Notes: generated from the letters alone by a model not told the origin. A stretch of 64,000 bases of DNA from Proluteimonas flavola (GCF_021191705.1 NZ_JAIWPU010000020.1:41263-105262); one strand, 5' to 3'; positions 40,904-51,605 are shown, numbered from the stretch's first letter. Translations and numbers: made by a program.

Positions 40904-42142
40904 ATGAAGCCACTGCTGTCCAGCCTCGCCCTCGCCCTGTCGCTCGCCTGCGCACCCGCGCTGGCCGACGACGGCGTCTCCGCCGAAGCCCGCGCCCTGC
41001 ACGCGCGCATCCTCACCCTCGACAGTCACCTCGACACGCCGATGTTCTTCGGCCGCGACGGCTGGGACATCCTGCAGCGCAACGACACGCCGCCGCTGGC
41101 CAGCCAGGTCGATCTGCCGAAGATGATCGAAGGTGGTCTCGACGGCGGCCTGTGGGTGATCTATACCGGCCAGCGCGGGCGCACGCCGGAAGACGATCGC
41201 GCCGCCCGCGACGCGGGCCTGGTGCGGCTGGTCGAGATCCGCGAACTGCTGGCCGCGCACCCCGACACCTTCGAACTCGCGCTCACCGCCGACGATGCCG
41301 CGCGCATCCGCGATGCCGGCAAGCGCGTGGTCTACATCAGCATCGAGAACGCGTCGCCGCTGAGCGCCGATCCCTCGCTGCTCGCGCTGTATCATCGCCT
41401 CGGCGTGCGCGTGCTCGGCCTGGTGCACACGTCGAACAACGATTTCGCCGATTCGGCGAGCACGCCGCCGGAATGGAACGGGCTCAGCGACAAGGGCCGC
41501 GCACTGGTCGCGGAGGCCAACCGGCTGGGCATCGTGCTCGATCACTCGCACGCCTCCGACACGGTATTCGACCAGCTGATCGCACTGTCGAAGGCGCCGA
41601 TCATCCTCAGCCACACTGGCGCGGACGCGGTGTATGAGCACCCGCGCAACATCGACGATGCGCGCATCCGCACGCTGGCCGAACACGGCGGGGTGATCCT
41701 GGTGAACTCGCTGGGCAGCTATCTGATCGACACCGGCGCCACGCCGGCCTACCAGAGCGATCTGCGCGCCCTGTACGAACGCTTCGGCGGCCGCGCGAAC
41801 CTGAGCGAAGCCAACTACGCGGAATTCGATCGCCTGCGCGGCGAACTGGACGCGAAGCACGGCCTGAAGAAGGCGACGCTCGACGACTACTTCGCCCACA
41901 TCCTGCACATCATCGAGGTCGCCGGGCCCGAGCACGTCGGCTTCGGTGCGGACTGGGACGGTGGTGGTGGTGTGGTCGGTCTGGAGGACGTGTCGGATCT
42001 GCCGAAGATCACTGCGCGGCTGCTCGAGGCCGGCTATGACGAAGCGCAAATCGAGGCGATGTGGAGCGGGAACCTGTTGCGCGTCATCCGGCAGGCGCAG
42101 GCGCTGGCGGTGGCGGAGGCAGGCGCAGCAGGGAGTCGTTGA
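40904..42142 (+). CDS. Membrane dipeptidase (M19, renal dipeptidase-like)
   Basis: 412 residues. Signal peptide MKPLLSSLALALSLACAPALA, then the M19 TIM barrel: LTLDSHLDTP (first metal ligands), YISIENASP (bridging Glu), LGLVHTSNNDFADS, IVLDHSHASD and IILSHTGADAV (His ligands), and VGFGADWDGGG. It should hydrolyse dipeptides, including D-configured ones, in the periplasm. It is divergent from the M28 peptidase, and the two could cooperate in peptide breakdown. Confidence 0.93.
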   Translation: MKPLLSSLALALSLACAPALADDGVSAEARALHARILTLDSHLDTPMFFGRDGWDILQRNDTPPLASQVDLPKMIEGGLDGGLWVIYTGQRGRTPEDDRAARDAGLVRLVEIRELLAAHPDTFELALTADDAARIRDAGKRVVYISIENASPLSADPSLLALYHRLGVRVLGLVHTSNNDFADSASTPPEWNGLSDKGRALVAEANRLGIVLDHSHASDTVFDQLIALSKAPIILSHTGADAVYEHPRNIDDARIRTLAEHGGVILVNSLGSYLIDTGATPAYQSDLRALYERFGGRANLSEANYAEFDRLRGELDAKHGLKKATLDDYFAHILHIIEVAGPEHVGFGADWDGGGGVVGLEDVSDLPKITARLLEAGYDEAQIEAMWSGNLLRVIRQAQALAVAEAGAAGSR

Positions 42143-42258
42143 AGTCTTTCGAAGATATGGAGTTGCGTCGCGGATGGCCGGGTCTGGATGGCATTTCCCG
42201 CCTTGAGCGGGATCACCGTCGTGTCCCGGCCGAAACTGCACGACTCAGGCGGTTGAAG

Positions 42259-42570
42259 CCCTCCCCCGCACAGCGGGGGAGGGTTGGGTGGGGGCAATCC
42301 GCCAAGTCGCATGGGGTTTGCAAGTGCAAGCCGTTTCTGGGCGCAGGCTTGGACATCTTGACGTGCCTGAGGATTCGCCCCTCCCCCGCGGTGGACCACC
42401 GTGATCGAGTAAGACGCAGCGCCGATAGCGGCCATGCCAAAAAGGCCGGGACGGAATGACCGGCCCATCTGTGTGGAATCCAGAGCAGACGCTGCGATCG
42501 CCCGGATACGTGTCGACACGCATTTGACGGTTTGCCCCCACCCAACCCTCCCCCGCACAGCGGGGGAGGG
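42259..42570. repeat. Inverted pair of REP-like hairpins
   Basis: Hairpins at 42259-42283 and 42546-42570 with CCCTCCCCCGC arms face each other, with GGGTTGGGTGGGGGCAA between them in opposite orientations; a partial unit lies near 42377. The same unit occurs at 6661-6824. The 42143-42645 interval holds no gene. Confidence 0.8.
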
Positions 42571-42595
42571 CTTCAAGTACCGCCCCCGAACGCAG

Positions 42596-42623
42596 AAGGC
42601 CCGCAGCTTGCGCAGCGGGCCTT
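42596..42623 (-). terminator. Probable terminator of the porin gene
   Basis: AAGGCCCGC and GCGGGCCTT arms separated by ten bases, 23 bp past the porin stop. The T-run is short, so confidence is moderate. Confidence 0.6.
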
Positions 42624-42645
42624 CCGTTGGAACGTGTCGCTTCGA

Positions 42646-43950
42646 TCAGAACGAGAACTGGGTCCGCAGCGCGTACTGGCCGGTCTCGTCGCCGGTGAAG
42701 GTGTTGTCGCCCTTGGTGTAGTTGAACATGAAGCGCAGGTTCGGATTGACGTAGTAGTTCATGCCGACGATCCAGCTGCTGACATCCATGTCGGCGATGT
42801 CCTTGTTCTCCACCGTGTCGTAGCGCGCGGTCAGCTCCCACAGGCTACGGTCGGCGCCCCTGGGCGAGGCGAAGATGCCGTTGGCCGGCTTGTAGGCCTT
42901 GTGGCCGCCGTTGAGCAGCCAGCTGCCCTGCACGTACCACGTCGCGACATCCTTGTCCGGCCCCAGCGGCTGATTGAACGTGGCGTTGGCGTACTCGGCC
43001 TGGAAGAACAGCGGGCCGAACGAACCGGCGGCTTCGACGCCCACCGCGGTGACCTGGTTGCGGCTGGCGCCGGTGGTCGTGGCGATGGTCTGCGACGGGC
43101 CGCGACGGCCGGCGTAGTTGGCGGCGAAGCTCAGGTCGGCCGAGCCCTGGTTGAGGTTCTCCTGGCTGGCCCAGCCGCCGAAGTGCAGCGTGCTGTCTTC
43201 GGTGTTGATCGGCGCGAACGTGACGCGGCCGGCGGCGCCGACGCCTTCGTTGCGGCTGCCAGACGCGCTGCGCAGGTTGAACACCGACAGGCCGGCCGTG
43301 GTGTTGCCGTCGGCGCGCAGGTAGCCCACGCCCTGCTGGAACTGGCGGCCGTTGAACAGACCGGTCGCCGATGCGAACGGACGCTCCATCATCAGGATCT
43401 CGTTGGAGCTGGTCAGCTCCTCCATCGAGCGGTAGGGCTTGAAGTGACCGATGGTGAACTTGCCGCCCAGCGCCGACCTGGCGATGTAGACATCGCGGAA
43501 GCCGTCGAGGCCGCTGCCGGCCGCGAAGTCCTGTTCGAACTTGTAATCCCAGCCGTAGGCCTTGCCCTGCAGCGTGATGCGCGCGCGGCGGAACTCGGTG
43601 GTGCCGGTGGTCGCGGCCTGGTCGCGGTCGAACGCGTAGGCGTCGAAGTGGATGCGGCCGCCGGCCGAGAACTCGAACTGCTTGTCGGCGGACGTGACCT
43701 TCAGGCCGCCCTTGGTGTCGACGACCGGCATCGTGGTCGCCATCTTGTCCAGGCTCTCCTGGGTGCCGATGTTGATGTCGGACTGCGCATCGGTGCGGAC
43801 CTCGAGCGCGTCGATCCTGGCCTGCATTTCGGCCAGCTGCGCGCGCAGCGCGGCAACTTCGGAATCCCGGTTCTGGCTCTGGGCGGCGGCAGAGAACGAA
43901 ACGGACGCGACGGCGAGGGCGACGGACGCGGCCAGGATGGAATGACGCAT
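42646..43950 (-). CDS. Phosphate-selective porin (OprO/OprP-like)
   Basis: 434 residues. Signal peptide MRHSILAASVALAVASVSFSAAA, a short coiled coil (DSEVAALRAQLAEMQARIDALE), then a beta-barrel with FEFSAGGRIHFDAYAFDRD, FRRARITLQGKAYGWDYKFE, GKFTIGHFKPYRSMEELTSS, and a terminal Phe (RTQFSF). This is the OprP/OprO phosphate- or polyphosphate-selective porin family. It is divergent from pstS with Pho-box-like sites between, fitting phosphate-starvation induction. Confidence 0.9.
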   Translation of the reverse strand: MRHSILAASVALAVASVSFSAAAQSQNRDSEVAALRAQLAEMQARIDALEVRTDAQSDINIGTQESLDKMATTMPVVDTKGGLKVTSADKQFEFSAGGRIHFDAYAFDRDQAATTGTTEFRRARITLQGKAYGWDYKFEQDFAAGSGLDGFRDVYIARSALGGKFTIGHFKPYRSMEELTSSNEILMMERPFASATGLFNGRQFQQGVGYLRADGNTTAGLSVFNLRSASGSRNEGVGAAGRVTFAPINTEDSTLHFGGWASQENLNQGSADLSFAANYAGRRGPSQTIATTTGASRNQVTAVGVEAAGSFGPLFFQAEYANATFNQPLGPDKDVATWYVQGSWLLNGGHKAYKPANGIFASPRGADRSLWELTARYDTVENKDIADMDVSSWIVGMNYYVNPNLRFMFNYTKGDNTFTGDETGQYALRTQFSF

Positions 43951-44088
43951 GGTGGATTCCCGTGGAGAGTGAGGTTTGGATCGCCCGCCGCACGCAGGCC
44001 ACGCCGGCTCCGACCGTCGTGGCGTCAGGCGCCCGTTAGCGACGGTGCGCAGACTGCGCAGGTTTGCTGACACTGCGATGGCATCCGG

Positions 44089-44106
44089 ATGACAGTCGGA
44101 TGACAG
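44089..44106 (-). promoter_or_regulatory. Pho box, porin orientation
   Basis: The minus strand reads CTGTCATCCGACTGTCAT, two 7-bp CTGTCAT units at 11-bp spacing, matching the PhoB consensus half-sites exactly. It lies 139 bp before the porin ATG on the porin strand and is also 135 bp upstream of pstS. Confidence 0.85.
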
Positions 44107-44141
44107 CCCACTGGAAGGCCGCGGGGAGGCGCCGGGGCGCA

Positions 44142-44160
44142 CGTCATCGGCCAGTCATCG
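44142..44160 (+). promoter_or_regulatory. Second Pho box, pstS orientation
   Basis: CGTCATCGGCCAGTCATCG has two GTCAT half-sites spaced by 11 bp, in pstS orientation, about 80 bp before the ATG. Weaker than the upstream box. Confidence 0.65.
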
Positions 44161-44240
44161 ACCTGTCGCGGAAACGTCATGCGTGCTGCGTTGAATACGC
44201 CCCGCGGCGACACAGGCCGTCCAACACTCCAGGGAACCCC

Positions 44241-45275
44241 ATGTACGCACTGCTCAAGAACCGTGTCGCGGCCGCCGCGCTGTCGACCACGCTGCTGGCA
44301 ACCACGTTCGCCGCGCCCGCCATGGCCAACGACGCGACCGGCGCAGGCGCATCGTTCGTCTATCCGGCCATGACCCGCTGGTCGGCCGACTACCGCACCG
44401 CCACCGGCAAGCAGATCAACTACCAGTCGATCGGCTCGGGCGGCGGCATCGCCCAGATCAAGGCCGGTACCGTGGACTTCGGCTCGTCCGACGCCCCGCT
44501 GCCGCCGGAAGACCTAGCCAGGTCCGGCCTGGTGCAGTTCCCGTCGGTCATCGGCGGCGTGGTTCCGATCGTCAACGTCGAAGGCGTGGCCGCCGGCGCG
44601 ATGAAGCTCGACGGCGACACGCTGGCGAACATCTTCCTCGGCAGGATCACCCGCTGGAACGACCCGGCGATCGCCGCACTCAACGGCGGCATCGACCTGC
44701 CCGATGCACGCATCACCGTGGTCCACCGTTCGGACGGTTCGGGCACCACCTTCAATTTCGCCAACTACCTGTCCAAGGTGAGCACGGAGTGGAAGAACGG
44801 TGTCGGTGAAGGCACGTCGCTCAAGTGGCCGGTCGGCATCGGCGGCAAGGGCAACGAAGGCGTCGCCGCGTACGTCAAGCAGATCAGGGGCGGCATCGGC
44901 TACGTCGAGCTGTCGTACGCGCTGCAGAACCGACTGGCGTATTCGCGCCTGCAGAATGCCGCCGGCAACTTCGTCAATCCGAGCGAAGAGACCTTCTCGG
45001 CCGCTGCCGCCAGCGCCAACTGGGGTGCCAGCCGCGACTTCTTCCTGGTCATGACGAACGCACCGGGCGAGAATTCCTGGCCGATCACCGCGACCAACTT
45101 CATCCTGATGCACCGCCAGCCGCGCAACCGCGCCGGCGCCAGGAACGCACAGGACTTCTTCCGCTGGGTCTACGCCAACGGCGGCGAGCAGGCGCGCGCA
45201 CTGGGTTACGTCCCGCTTCCCGCCCCACTGGTGCAGCAGATCGAGCGCTACTGGGCCGAGCACGCCCGCTACTGA
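44241..45275 (+). CDS. pstS: Phosphate ABC transporter substrate-binding protein PstS (1)
   Basis: 344 residues. Signal peptide MYALLKNRVAAAALSTTLLATTFAAPAMA; then the phosphate-binding residues GAGASFVYP, SIGSGGGIAQI, TVDFGSSDAPL and HRSDGSGTTFNF typical of PstS. It should deliver phosphate to PstCAB. ATG at 44241; upstream frames are not Pst-like. A second, lipidated PstS lies 220 bp downstream. Confidence 0.95.
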   Translation: MYALLKNRVAAAALSTTLLATTFAAPAMANDATGAGASFVYPAMTRWSADYRTATGKQINYQSIGSGGGIAQIKAGTVDFGSSDAPLPPEDLARSGLVQFPSVIGGVVPIVNVEGVAAGAMKLDGDTLANIFLGRITRWNDPAIAALNGGIDLPDARITVVHRSDGSGTTFNFANYLSKVSTEWKNGVGEGTSLKWPVGIGGKGNEGVAAYVKQIRGGIGYVELSYALQNRLAYSRLQNAAGNFVNPSEETFSAAAASANWGASRDFFLVMTNAPGENSWPITATNFILMHRQPRNRAGARNAQDFFRWVYANGGEQARALGYVPLPAPLVQQIERYWAEHARY

Positions 45276-45338
45276 ACCGGGGCCGACGGGCCGGCCGCCC
45301 TCTCGCCGGCCGGCCCCTCGTCCACGGCAGCATCCTGC

Positions 45339-45364
45339 GCGGGCCTTCGGGCCCGCTTGCTTTT
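45339..45364 (+). terminator. Terminator-like hairpin after pstS1
   Basis: GCGGGCC/GGCCCGC stem with loop TTCG-like, followed by TTGCTTTT. It may attenuate readthrough so that pstS1 is made in excess of the permease. Confidence 0.65.
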
Positions 45365-45413
45365 GGCCGCCGATCGGCCGCGCGGGGGCGGTGTCACGGG
45401 TTCGGACGACCAC

Positions 45414-45431
45414 CGTCATACGGGTGTAACA
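45414..45431 (+). promoter_or_regulatory. Pho box upstream of pstS2
   Basis: CGTCATACGGGTGTAACA: half-sites GTCAT (45415) and GTAAC (45426) 11 bp apart, about 64 bp before the pstS2 ATG. It suggests pstS2 and the permease have their own PhoB-driven promoter. Confidence 0.65.
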
Positions 45432-45494
45432 AAAACATCATTTCATGGCGGGACCCAGTCGGCGCCTGGCGTCGCGTCCCCACATGGAGTTGTC

Positions 45495-46586
45495 ATGCCC
45501 CGTCACCCGGTCCGCATCGGCGCTTTGGCGCTGTCTTCCCTGATCTTCCTCGCCGCCTGCGGCGGCAACACCGACGCGCCCGCCGCGCAGTCCGCCGACG
45601 GCGCTCCGGGGCAGGGCCAGGGCGCAGGCGATCGCGTCGCCGCGAACATCTCCGGCGCTGGCGCATCCTTCATCTTCCCGCTGGTGTCGAAGTGGTCGGC
45701 GGACTACAACGCCGCCACCGGCAACCGCGTCAACTACCAGTCGATCGGTTCGGGCGGCGGCATCGCCCAGATCAAGGCGGGCACGGTCGACTTCGGTTCG
45801 TCCGACAAGCCGCTCGACAGCGCCGAGCTGCAGGCCGCGGGCCTGGGCCAGTTCCCGTCGGCGATCGGCGGTGTGGTGCCGGTGCTCAACGTCGACGGCC
45901 TGCAGCCGGGCCAGCTCAAGCTGACCGGTTCGCTGCTGGCGGACATCTTCCTCGGCAAGGTCGCCACCTGGAACGACCCGGCAATCGCCGCGCTCAACCC
46001 GGGCGTGACCCTGCCGGCGGGCAAGATCAGCATCGTCCACCGCTCGGACGGTTCGGGCACCACGTTCAACTTCTCCAACTACCTGTCGAAGGTCAGCGAA
46101 TCGTGGAAGTCGACCGTCGGCGAAGGCACTTCGGTGCAGTGGCCGTCGGGCGTGGGTGGCAAGGGCAACGAAGGCGTTGCCTCGTACGTGCAGCAGATCA
46201 AGGGTTCGATCGGCTACGTCGAACTGGCCTACGCGTTGCAGAACAACATGCCCTACGCCTCGCTGCAGAACGCGGCCGGCAACTGGGTGCAGCCGAGCGA
46301 GGAAAGCTTCGCCGCGGCCGCCGCGACCGCCGACTGGGCGAGCGCGCAGGACTTCAACCTGGTCATCACCAATGCGCCCGGTCCGGACGCGTGGCCGATC
46401 ACCGCGACCAACTTCATGCTGATGCCCAAGCAGCCGAAGGACGCCGCACGCAGCCAGGCCGCCCGCGACTTCTTCAAGTGGGCGTTCGAGTCCGGCCAGG
46501 CGCAGGCCAGCGAACTGCATTACGTACCGCTGCCGGCCGAGCTGGTGCAGCAGATCGAGGCCTACTGGGCGGCCGAGTTCAAGTGA
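45495..46586 (+). CDS. pstS: Phosphate-binding lipoprotein PstS (2)
   Basis: 363 residues. The N-terminus MPRHPVRIGALALSSLIFLA ends in the lipobox FLAAC, so the protein is probably anchored in a membrane, unlike the soluble paralogue before it. A short alanine/glycine-rich linker leads into GAGASFIFP, SIGSGGGIAQI, VDFGSSDKPL and HRSDGSGTTFNF. GGAG precedes the ATG. The paralogues are close in sequence and presumably arose by tandem duplication. Confidence 0.95.
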   Translation: MPRHPVRIGALALSSLIFLAACGGNTDAPAAQSADGAPGQGQGAGDRVAANISGAGASFIFPLVSKWSADYNAATGNRVNYQSIGSGGGIAQIKAGTVDFGSSDKPLDSAELQAAGLGQFPSAIGGVVPVLNVDGLQPGQLKLTGSLLADIFLGKVATWNDPAIAALNPGVTLPAGKISIVHRSDGSGTTFNFSNYLSKVSESWKSTVGEGTSVQWPSGVGGKGNEGVASYVQQIKGSIGYVELAYALQNNMPYASLQNAAGNWVQPSEESFAAAAATADWASAQDFNLVITNAPGPDAWPITATNFMLMPKQPKDAARSQAARDFFKWAFESGQAQASELHYVPLPAELVQQIEAYWAAEFK

Positions 46587-46842
46587 CGCAACGTCCCGCG
46601 CGTGCAGCGCGCGGCTGACGTTGCGTCATCCCCGCGGCTTTAAACAGACGTATGTCTGGTCAAGCGGGGATCCAGCGACTTCCGATCTGATCGCGACGAT
46701 CACGAACGTCCCTGGATGACCAGCCGTTCGGCTGTTGAAAAGCGTCTCCCGCCTACGCGGGAATGACGGAACAAGGTCATTCCGGTTCCGGCCGGAATAA
46801 CGGATCCACACCGCTCCGCGGCTCTCCCCCTTCGGACTCCCC
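46587..46842. repeat. Non-coding gap with CATTCCCGC-type repeats
   Basis: Two related stems: CATCCCCGC...GCGGGGATCC (46627-46670) and CTCCCGC...GCGGGAATGACGG (46747-46770). No gene is seen between pstS2 and pstC. Confidence 0.65.
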
Positions 46843-47817
46843 ATGACCGCCGCCACCCTCCACGCCGCGCCACCGGCCCCGGGCAAACGCGATATCCGCG
46901 ATGCCCGCGCCGACCGTCTGTTCAAGATCGTCCTGACCGCCACCGTCGTCTTCGTGATGCTGGCGCTTGCCGGCGCCGCGTTGTCGATGCTGTGGGGCGG
47001 CCGCGATGCCCTGTCGTCGCAGGGCCTGTCGTTCTTCACCACCGCCGACTGGAATCCGGTCGAGAACCGCTACGGCGCACTCGCGCCGATCGTCGGCACC
47101 ATCGTCACCGCGCTGATCGCGATGATCATCGCGGTGCCGGTGAGCTTCGGCATCGCCTTCTTCCTGACCGAGGTCGCGCCGCGCTGGCTGCGCGGGCCGG
47201 TCGGCACCGCGATCGAACTGCTCGCGGGCATCCCTTCGATCATCTACGGCATGTGGGGCCTGTTCGTGCTCGTGCCGGTGATGACGACCCACATCACCCC
47301 GTGGCTCAACGACACGCTCGGCGAAGTGCCGTATCTGGGCGTGCTGTTCCGCGGCCCGCCGCTGGGCATCGGCACGCTGACCGCCGGCTTCGTGCTCGCG
47401 ATCATGGTCATCCCCTTCATCTCGGCCGTCATGCGCGAAGTGTTCCTGACCGTGCCCACGCGCCTGAAGGAATCGGCCTACGCGCTCGGCGCGACCAAGT
47501 GGGAAGTCAGCTGGGACATCGTGCTGCCCTACACGCGCTCGGCGGTCATCGGCGGCGTGTTCCTCGGCCTCGGCCGCGCACTCGGCGAGACGATGGCGGT
47601 CGCCTTCGTGATCGGCAACTCGGTGCGCCTGACGCCGTCGCTGCTCGAGCCCGGCACCACCATTGCCGCACTGATCGCCAACGACTTCGGTGAAGCCACC
47701 GAGACCTACCGCTCGGCGCTGCTGCTGCTCGGCTTCGTGCTCTTCATCGTGACCTTCGTCGTGCTGGCCATCGCCCGCCTGATGCTGATGCAGCTGGCCC
47801 GCAAGGAGGGCAAGTAA
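46843..47817 (+). CDS. pstC: Phosphate ABC transporter permease PstC
   Basis: 324 residues, six helices. ELLAGIPSIIYGMWGLFVLV and the EAA loop SAYALGATKWEVSWDIVLP with GLGRALGETMAV are the PstC permease pattern. It pairs with PstA in the inner membrane. The stop overlaps the pstA ATG by one base (TAATG). Confidence 0.95.
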   Translation: MTAATLHAAPPAPGKRDIRDARADRLFKIVLTATVVFVMLALAGAALSMLWGGRDALSSQGLSFFTTADWNPVENRYGALAPIVGTIVTALIAMIIAVPVSFGIAFFLTEVAPRWLRGPVGTAIELLAGIPSIIYGMWGLFVLVPVMTTHITPWLNDTLGEVPYLGVLFRGPPLGIGTLTAGFVLAIMVIPFISAVMREVFLTVPTRLKESAYALGATKWEVSWDIVLPYTRSAVIGGVFLGLGRALGETMAVAFVIGNSVRLTPSLLEPGTTIAALIANDFGEATETYRSALLLLGFVLFIVTFVVLAIARLMLMQLARKEGK

Positions 47818-48699
47818 TGGCCGTCGCCACCGTCACCGAGCGCGAGCGCCAGGTCGCCGACCGTCTCTACGCGCGTCGTCGCGTGCGCAACGGCATCGCC
47901 GTCGCGATGGGCTGCCTGACCGCCGCGTTCGGCCTGTTCTTCCTCGGCTGGATCCTGTGGACGCTGGTGTCCAAGGCCGCCGGCGGCATCAACCCGGCGC
48001 TGTTCACCCAGATGACCCCGCCACCGATGGTCGAGGGCGGCCTGCTCAACGCCTTCTTCGGCAGCGCGGTGATGTGCGGCCTGGCCATCGCGATCGGCAC
48101 GCCGCTCGGCGTCGCCGCGGGCACCTGGCTGTCGGAATACGGCCGCGCCCGCAAGGCCGGCGTGGTCGTGCGCTTCATCAACGACATCCTGCTGTCGGCG
48201 CCGTCGATCGTGCTCGGCCTGTTCGTCTACACCGCATTCGTGATGACGACCGGCGGCCGCTTCTCGGCGCTGGCCGGTGCCATCGCGCTGGCCTTCATCG
48301 TGCTGCCGGTGGTCGTGCGCACCACCGACGAGATGCTGCAGCTGGTGCCCACGCAGATGCGCGAGGCCGCGCTGTCGCTCGGCGTGCCGCAGTGGAAGGT
48401 CGTCGTGCAGGTGCTCTACCGCAGCGCATCGGCCGGCATCGTCACCGGCGTGCTGCTCGCACTGGCGCGCATCTCCGGCGAAACCGCGCCGCTGCTGTTC
48501 ACCGCGTTCGGCAATCAGTACTGGAACAACAACATCATGCAGCCGATGGCGAGCGTGCCGGTGGTGATGTACCAGTACGCCGGCAGCCCCTACGAGTCCT
48601 GGCAGCAGCTGGCCTGGGCCGGCGCGCTGGTGCTCACCTGTTTCGTGTTGCTGGTCAGCCTGGGCGCCCGCGCCATCCTGCTGCGCAACAAGATCTCCC

Positions 48700-48707
<8 letters not shown>
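47817..48707 (+). CDS. pstA: Phosphate ABC transporter permease PstA
   Basis: 296 residues. [31 protein letters not shown], the EAA loop [19 protein letters not shown] and [18 protein letters not shown] identify PstA. Its last eight bases overlap pstB, so translation is coupled. Confidence 0.95.
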
Positions 48708-49554
<847 letters not shown>

Positions 49555-49711
49555 CGCCGAAACGACCGGTGCGGGATTCGGGAGTCGGGATTGGGGATTC
49601 GGAATAGCGGATCCTTTCCCGGCAACGGATCTCTCTCTAGCTCTCCCGAATCCCCGCCTTCAACGGACGAATGTCCGGTCATCCCGTCTCCCCAATCCCG
49701 GCTCTCAACCC
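49555..49711. repeat. Non-coding gap with short GGGATTCGG-like repeats
   Basis: GGGATTCGGGAGTCGGGATT and similar units, plus an inverted CCCCAATCCC near 49688, lie between pstB and phoU. No gene. Confidence 0.55.
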
Positions 49712-50416
49712 ATGCCCAACCAACTGAACGACCACATCGTCAAGAGCTACGACGACGAGCGCAGCCGCCTGACCCACGAGATCCTGCGGATGGGCGAGAT
49801 GGCCGCCGCGCAGCTGGAATCGGCGCTGGATGTCGTGGAACGCCGCGACGACAAGGCCGCCGAACGCATCATCGCCAACGACGAGGCGATCGACACGCTC
49901 GAGCACGAGGTCAGCCAGGACGTCATGAAGCTTGCCCTGCGTGGCCCGATGGCGCGCGACCTGCGCGAGATCCTCTCGGCCCTGCGCATCGCCGCCGACA
50001 TCGAACGCATCGGCGACTATGCCGCGAACGTCGCCAAGCGCTCCACCGCGCTCAACCTCGCGCCACCCCTGCCCTACACCCGCGGCCTGACCGTGCTCGG
50101 CCAGTTGGCCGTGCGCCAGGTGCGCGAAGTGCTGGTCGCATTCCGCGACAGCGACCCGGACGCCGCGCAGCGCGTGCGCGCGCAGGATGCGGAGATCGAC
50201 ACGGTCTACACCAGCCTGTTCCGCGAACTGCTGACCTACATGATGGAAGACCCGCGCGCCATCACCCCAAGCACGCACCTGCTGTTCATGGCCAAGAACA
50301 TCGAACGCATCGGCGACCACGCGACCAACATCGCCGAGAACGTCTGGTTCATGGTCAAGGGCGACGAGCCGCTGCCGCCGCGCGACAAGCGCGACTTCAC
50401 CAATACCGTCACCTGA
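49712..50416 (+). CDS. phoU: Phosphate signalling regulator PhoU
   Basis: 234 residues, all-helical, two PhoU repeats with [22 protein letters not shown] and [20 protein letters not shown] (E/DxxxD metal-binding motifs). PhoU restrains PhoR/PhoB and modulates the Pst transporter when phosphate is plentiful. Last gene of the pst cluster. Confidence 0.96.
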   Translation: MPNQLNDHIVKSYDDERSRLTHEILRMGEMAAAQLESALDVVERRDDKAAERIIANDEAIDTLEHEVSQDVMKLALRGPMARDLREILSALRIAADIERIGDYAANVAKRSTALNLAPPLPYTRGLTVLGQLAVRQVREVLVAFRDSDPDAAQRVRAQDAEIDTVYTSLFRELLTYMMEDPRAITPSTHLLFMAKNIERIGDHATNIAENVWFMVKGDEPLPPRDKRDFTNTVT

Positions 50417-50501
50417 CCGGCCCGCATCGCGGTACGCGAAATCCCCTGCCCGCGTGCTGCGGACGCCAGGCGCATCGCCCGGCTCTGCTAGGCTTGCACG
50501 C

Positions 50502-51176
50502 ATGAGTGAAGCCGCAGTAACCGCCCGGGCATCCGCCGACGATGCCGGGACACCCCACACGCCGATGTCCCGCCGCTTCCGCGGCTTCCTGCCCGTGGTC
50601 GTCGACGTCGAGACCGGCGGATTCGAGTCCCGGCGCCACGCGCTGCTGGAAATCGCGGCGATCCCGCTCGATCTGGACGACGACGGCAATCTGGTGCTCG
50701 GCTCGTCCGTGCACGCGCATGTCGAGCCTGCGGATGGCACGCACATCGATCCGCAATCGCTCGAAGTGACCGGCATCGACATCCACCATCCGTTCCGTTT
50801 CGCGAAGCCGGAGCGCGACGCGCTGGACCACATCTTCAACCACGTGCGCAATGCGGTGCGCCACCACGAATGCCAGCGCGCGATCCTGGTCGGGCACAAC
50901 GCGCATTTCGATCTGGGCTTCGTCAACGCCGCGGTCGCGCGCACGCAGCACAAGCGCAATCCATTCCATCCTTTCAGCGTGTTCGACACCGTCACGCTTG
51001 CCGGCGTCGCCTACGGGCAGACGGTCCTCGCGCGCGCGGTGCAGGCCGCGGGTCTGCAATGGGACCAGGCGCAGGCGCATTCGGCGCTCTACGACACCAC
51101 GCTGACCGCGCAGCTGTTCTGCCGCATCGCCAATACCTGGCCGAAGATGGCGGCGCCGGCAGCCACCGCCGACTGA
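50502..51176 (+). CDS. rnt: Ribonuclease T
   Basis: 224 residues. DEDDh exonuclease motifs: [20 protein letters not shown] (Exo I), [15 protein letters not shown] (Exo II) and [15 protein letters not shown] (Exo III). RNase T trims tRNA and stable-RNA 3' ends. ATG at 50502. The N-terminus has about 20 residues more than E. coli RNase T. Confidence 0.95.
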   Translation: MSEAAVTARASADDAGTPHTPMSRRFRGFLPVVVDVETGGFESRRHALLEIAAIPLDLDDDGNLVLGSSVHAHVEPADGTHIDPQSLEVTGIDIHHPFRFAKPERDALDHIFNHVRNAVRHHECQRAILVGHNAHFDLGFVNAAVARTQHKRNPFHPFSVFDTVTLAGVAYGQTVLARAVQAAGLQWDQAQAHSALYDTTLTAQLFCRIANTWPKMAAPAATAD

Positions 51177-51217
51177 ATCGCGCTCATCCGTCCGCACGGC
51201 GCAGCCCGCGCCCGTAC

Positions 51218-51532
51218 TCAGTTCGCGAGCTTGAGTCCGATGATGCCGGCGATGATCAGCCCGAGACTGATCAGACGCCCAGGACTCGCGGCATCGCCCA
51301 TCAGCACGATGCCGAGAGTCACCGTGCCGGCCGCACCGATCCCGACCCAGATCGCATAGGCCGTCCCGACCGGCAGTTCGCGCATGGCGGCGCCGAGCAG
51401 ACCGACGCTGATCGCCATCGCGGCGACCGTGCCGACGGTGGGCCAGAACTTCGTGAATCCATCGGTGTACTTCAGGCCGACCGCCCAGCCGATTTCGAAC
51501 AGGCCGGCGAGCACGAGGATGATCCAGGACAT
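51218..51532 (-). CDS. SMR-family guanidinium exporter (Gdx/SugE)
   Basis: 104 residues, four helices: [20 protein letters not shown] (with the conserved Glu), [33 protein letters not shown], and [20 protein letters not shown]. The GLKYTDGFT segment and WVGIGA are of the SugE/Gdx type rather than EmrE. A guanidine-II riboswitch directly upstream supports guanidinium export as the function. Confidence 0.93.
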   Translation of the reverse strand: MSWIILVLAGLFEIGWAVGLKYTDGFTKFWPTVGTVAAMAISVGLLGAAMRELPVGTAYAIWVGIGAAGTVTLGIVLMGDAASPGRLISLGLIIAGIIGLKLAN

Positions 51533-51549
51533 GGGAGAACCTCCATCTT

Positions 51550-51605
51550 TGCGATGGGGCCGTCCCCGGATATGGAATGGAGCGGCGGGGTCGTCCCCGC
51601 TTCCT
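51550..51605 (-). promoter_or_regulatory. Guanidine-II (mini-ykkC) riboswitch
   Basis: On the minus strand two small hairpins precede the SMR gene: GCGGGG-ACGA-CCCCGC (51585-51600) and GGGG-ACGG-CCCC (51556-51567). Two GC stems with ACGR tetraloops about 17 nt apart are the hallmark of guanidine-II. A GGAGG Shine-Dalgarno follows at about 51540, so control of translation initiation is likely. Confidence 0.88.
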
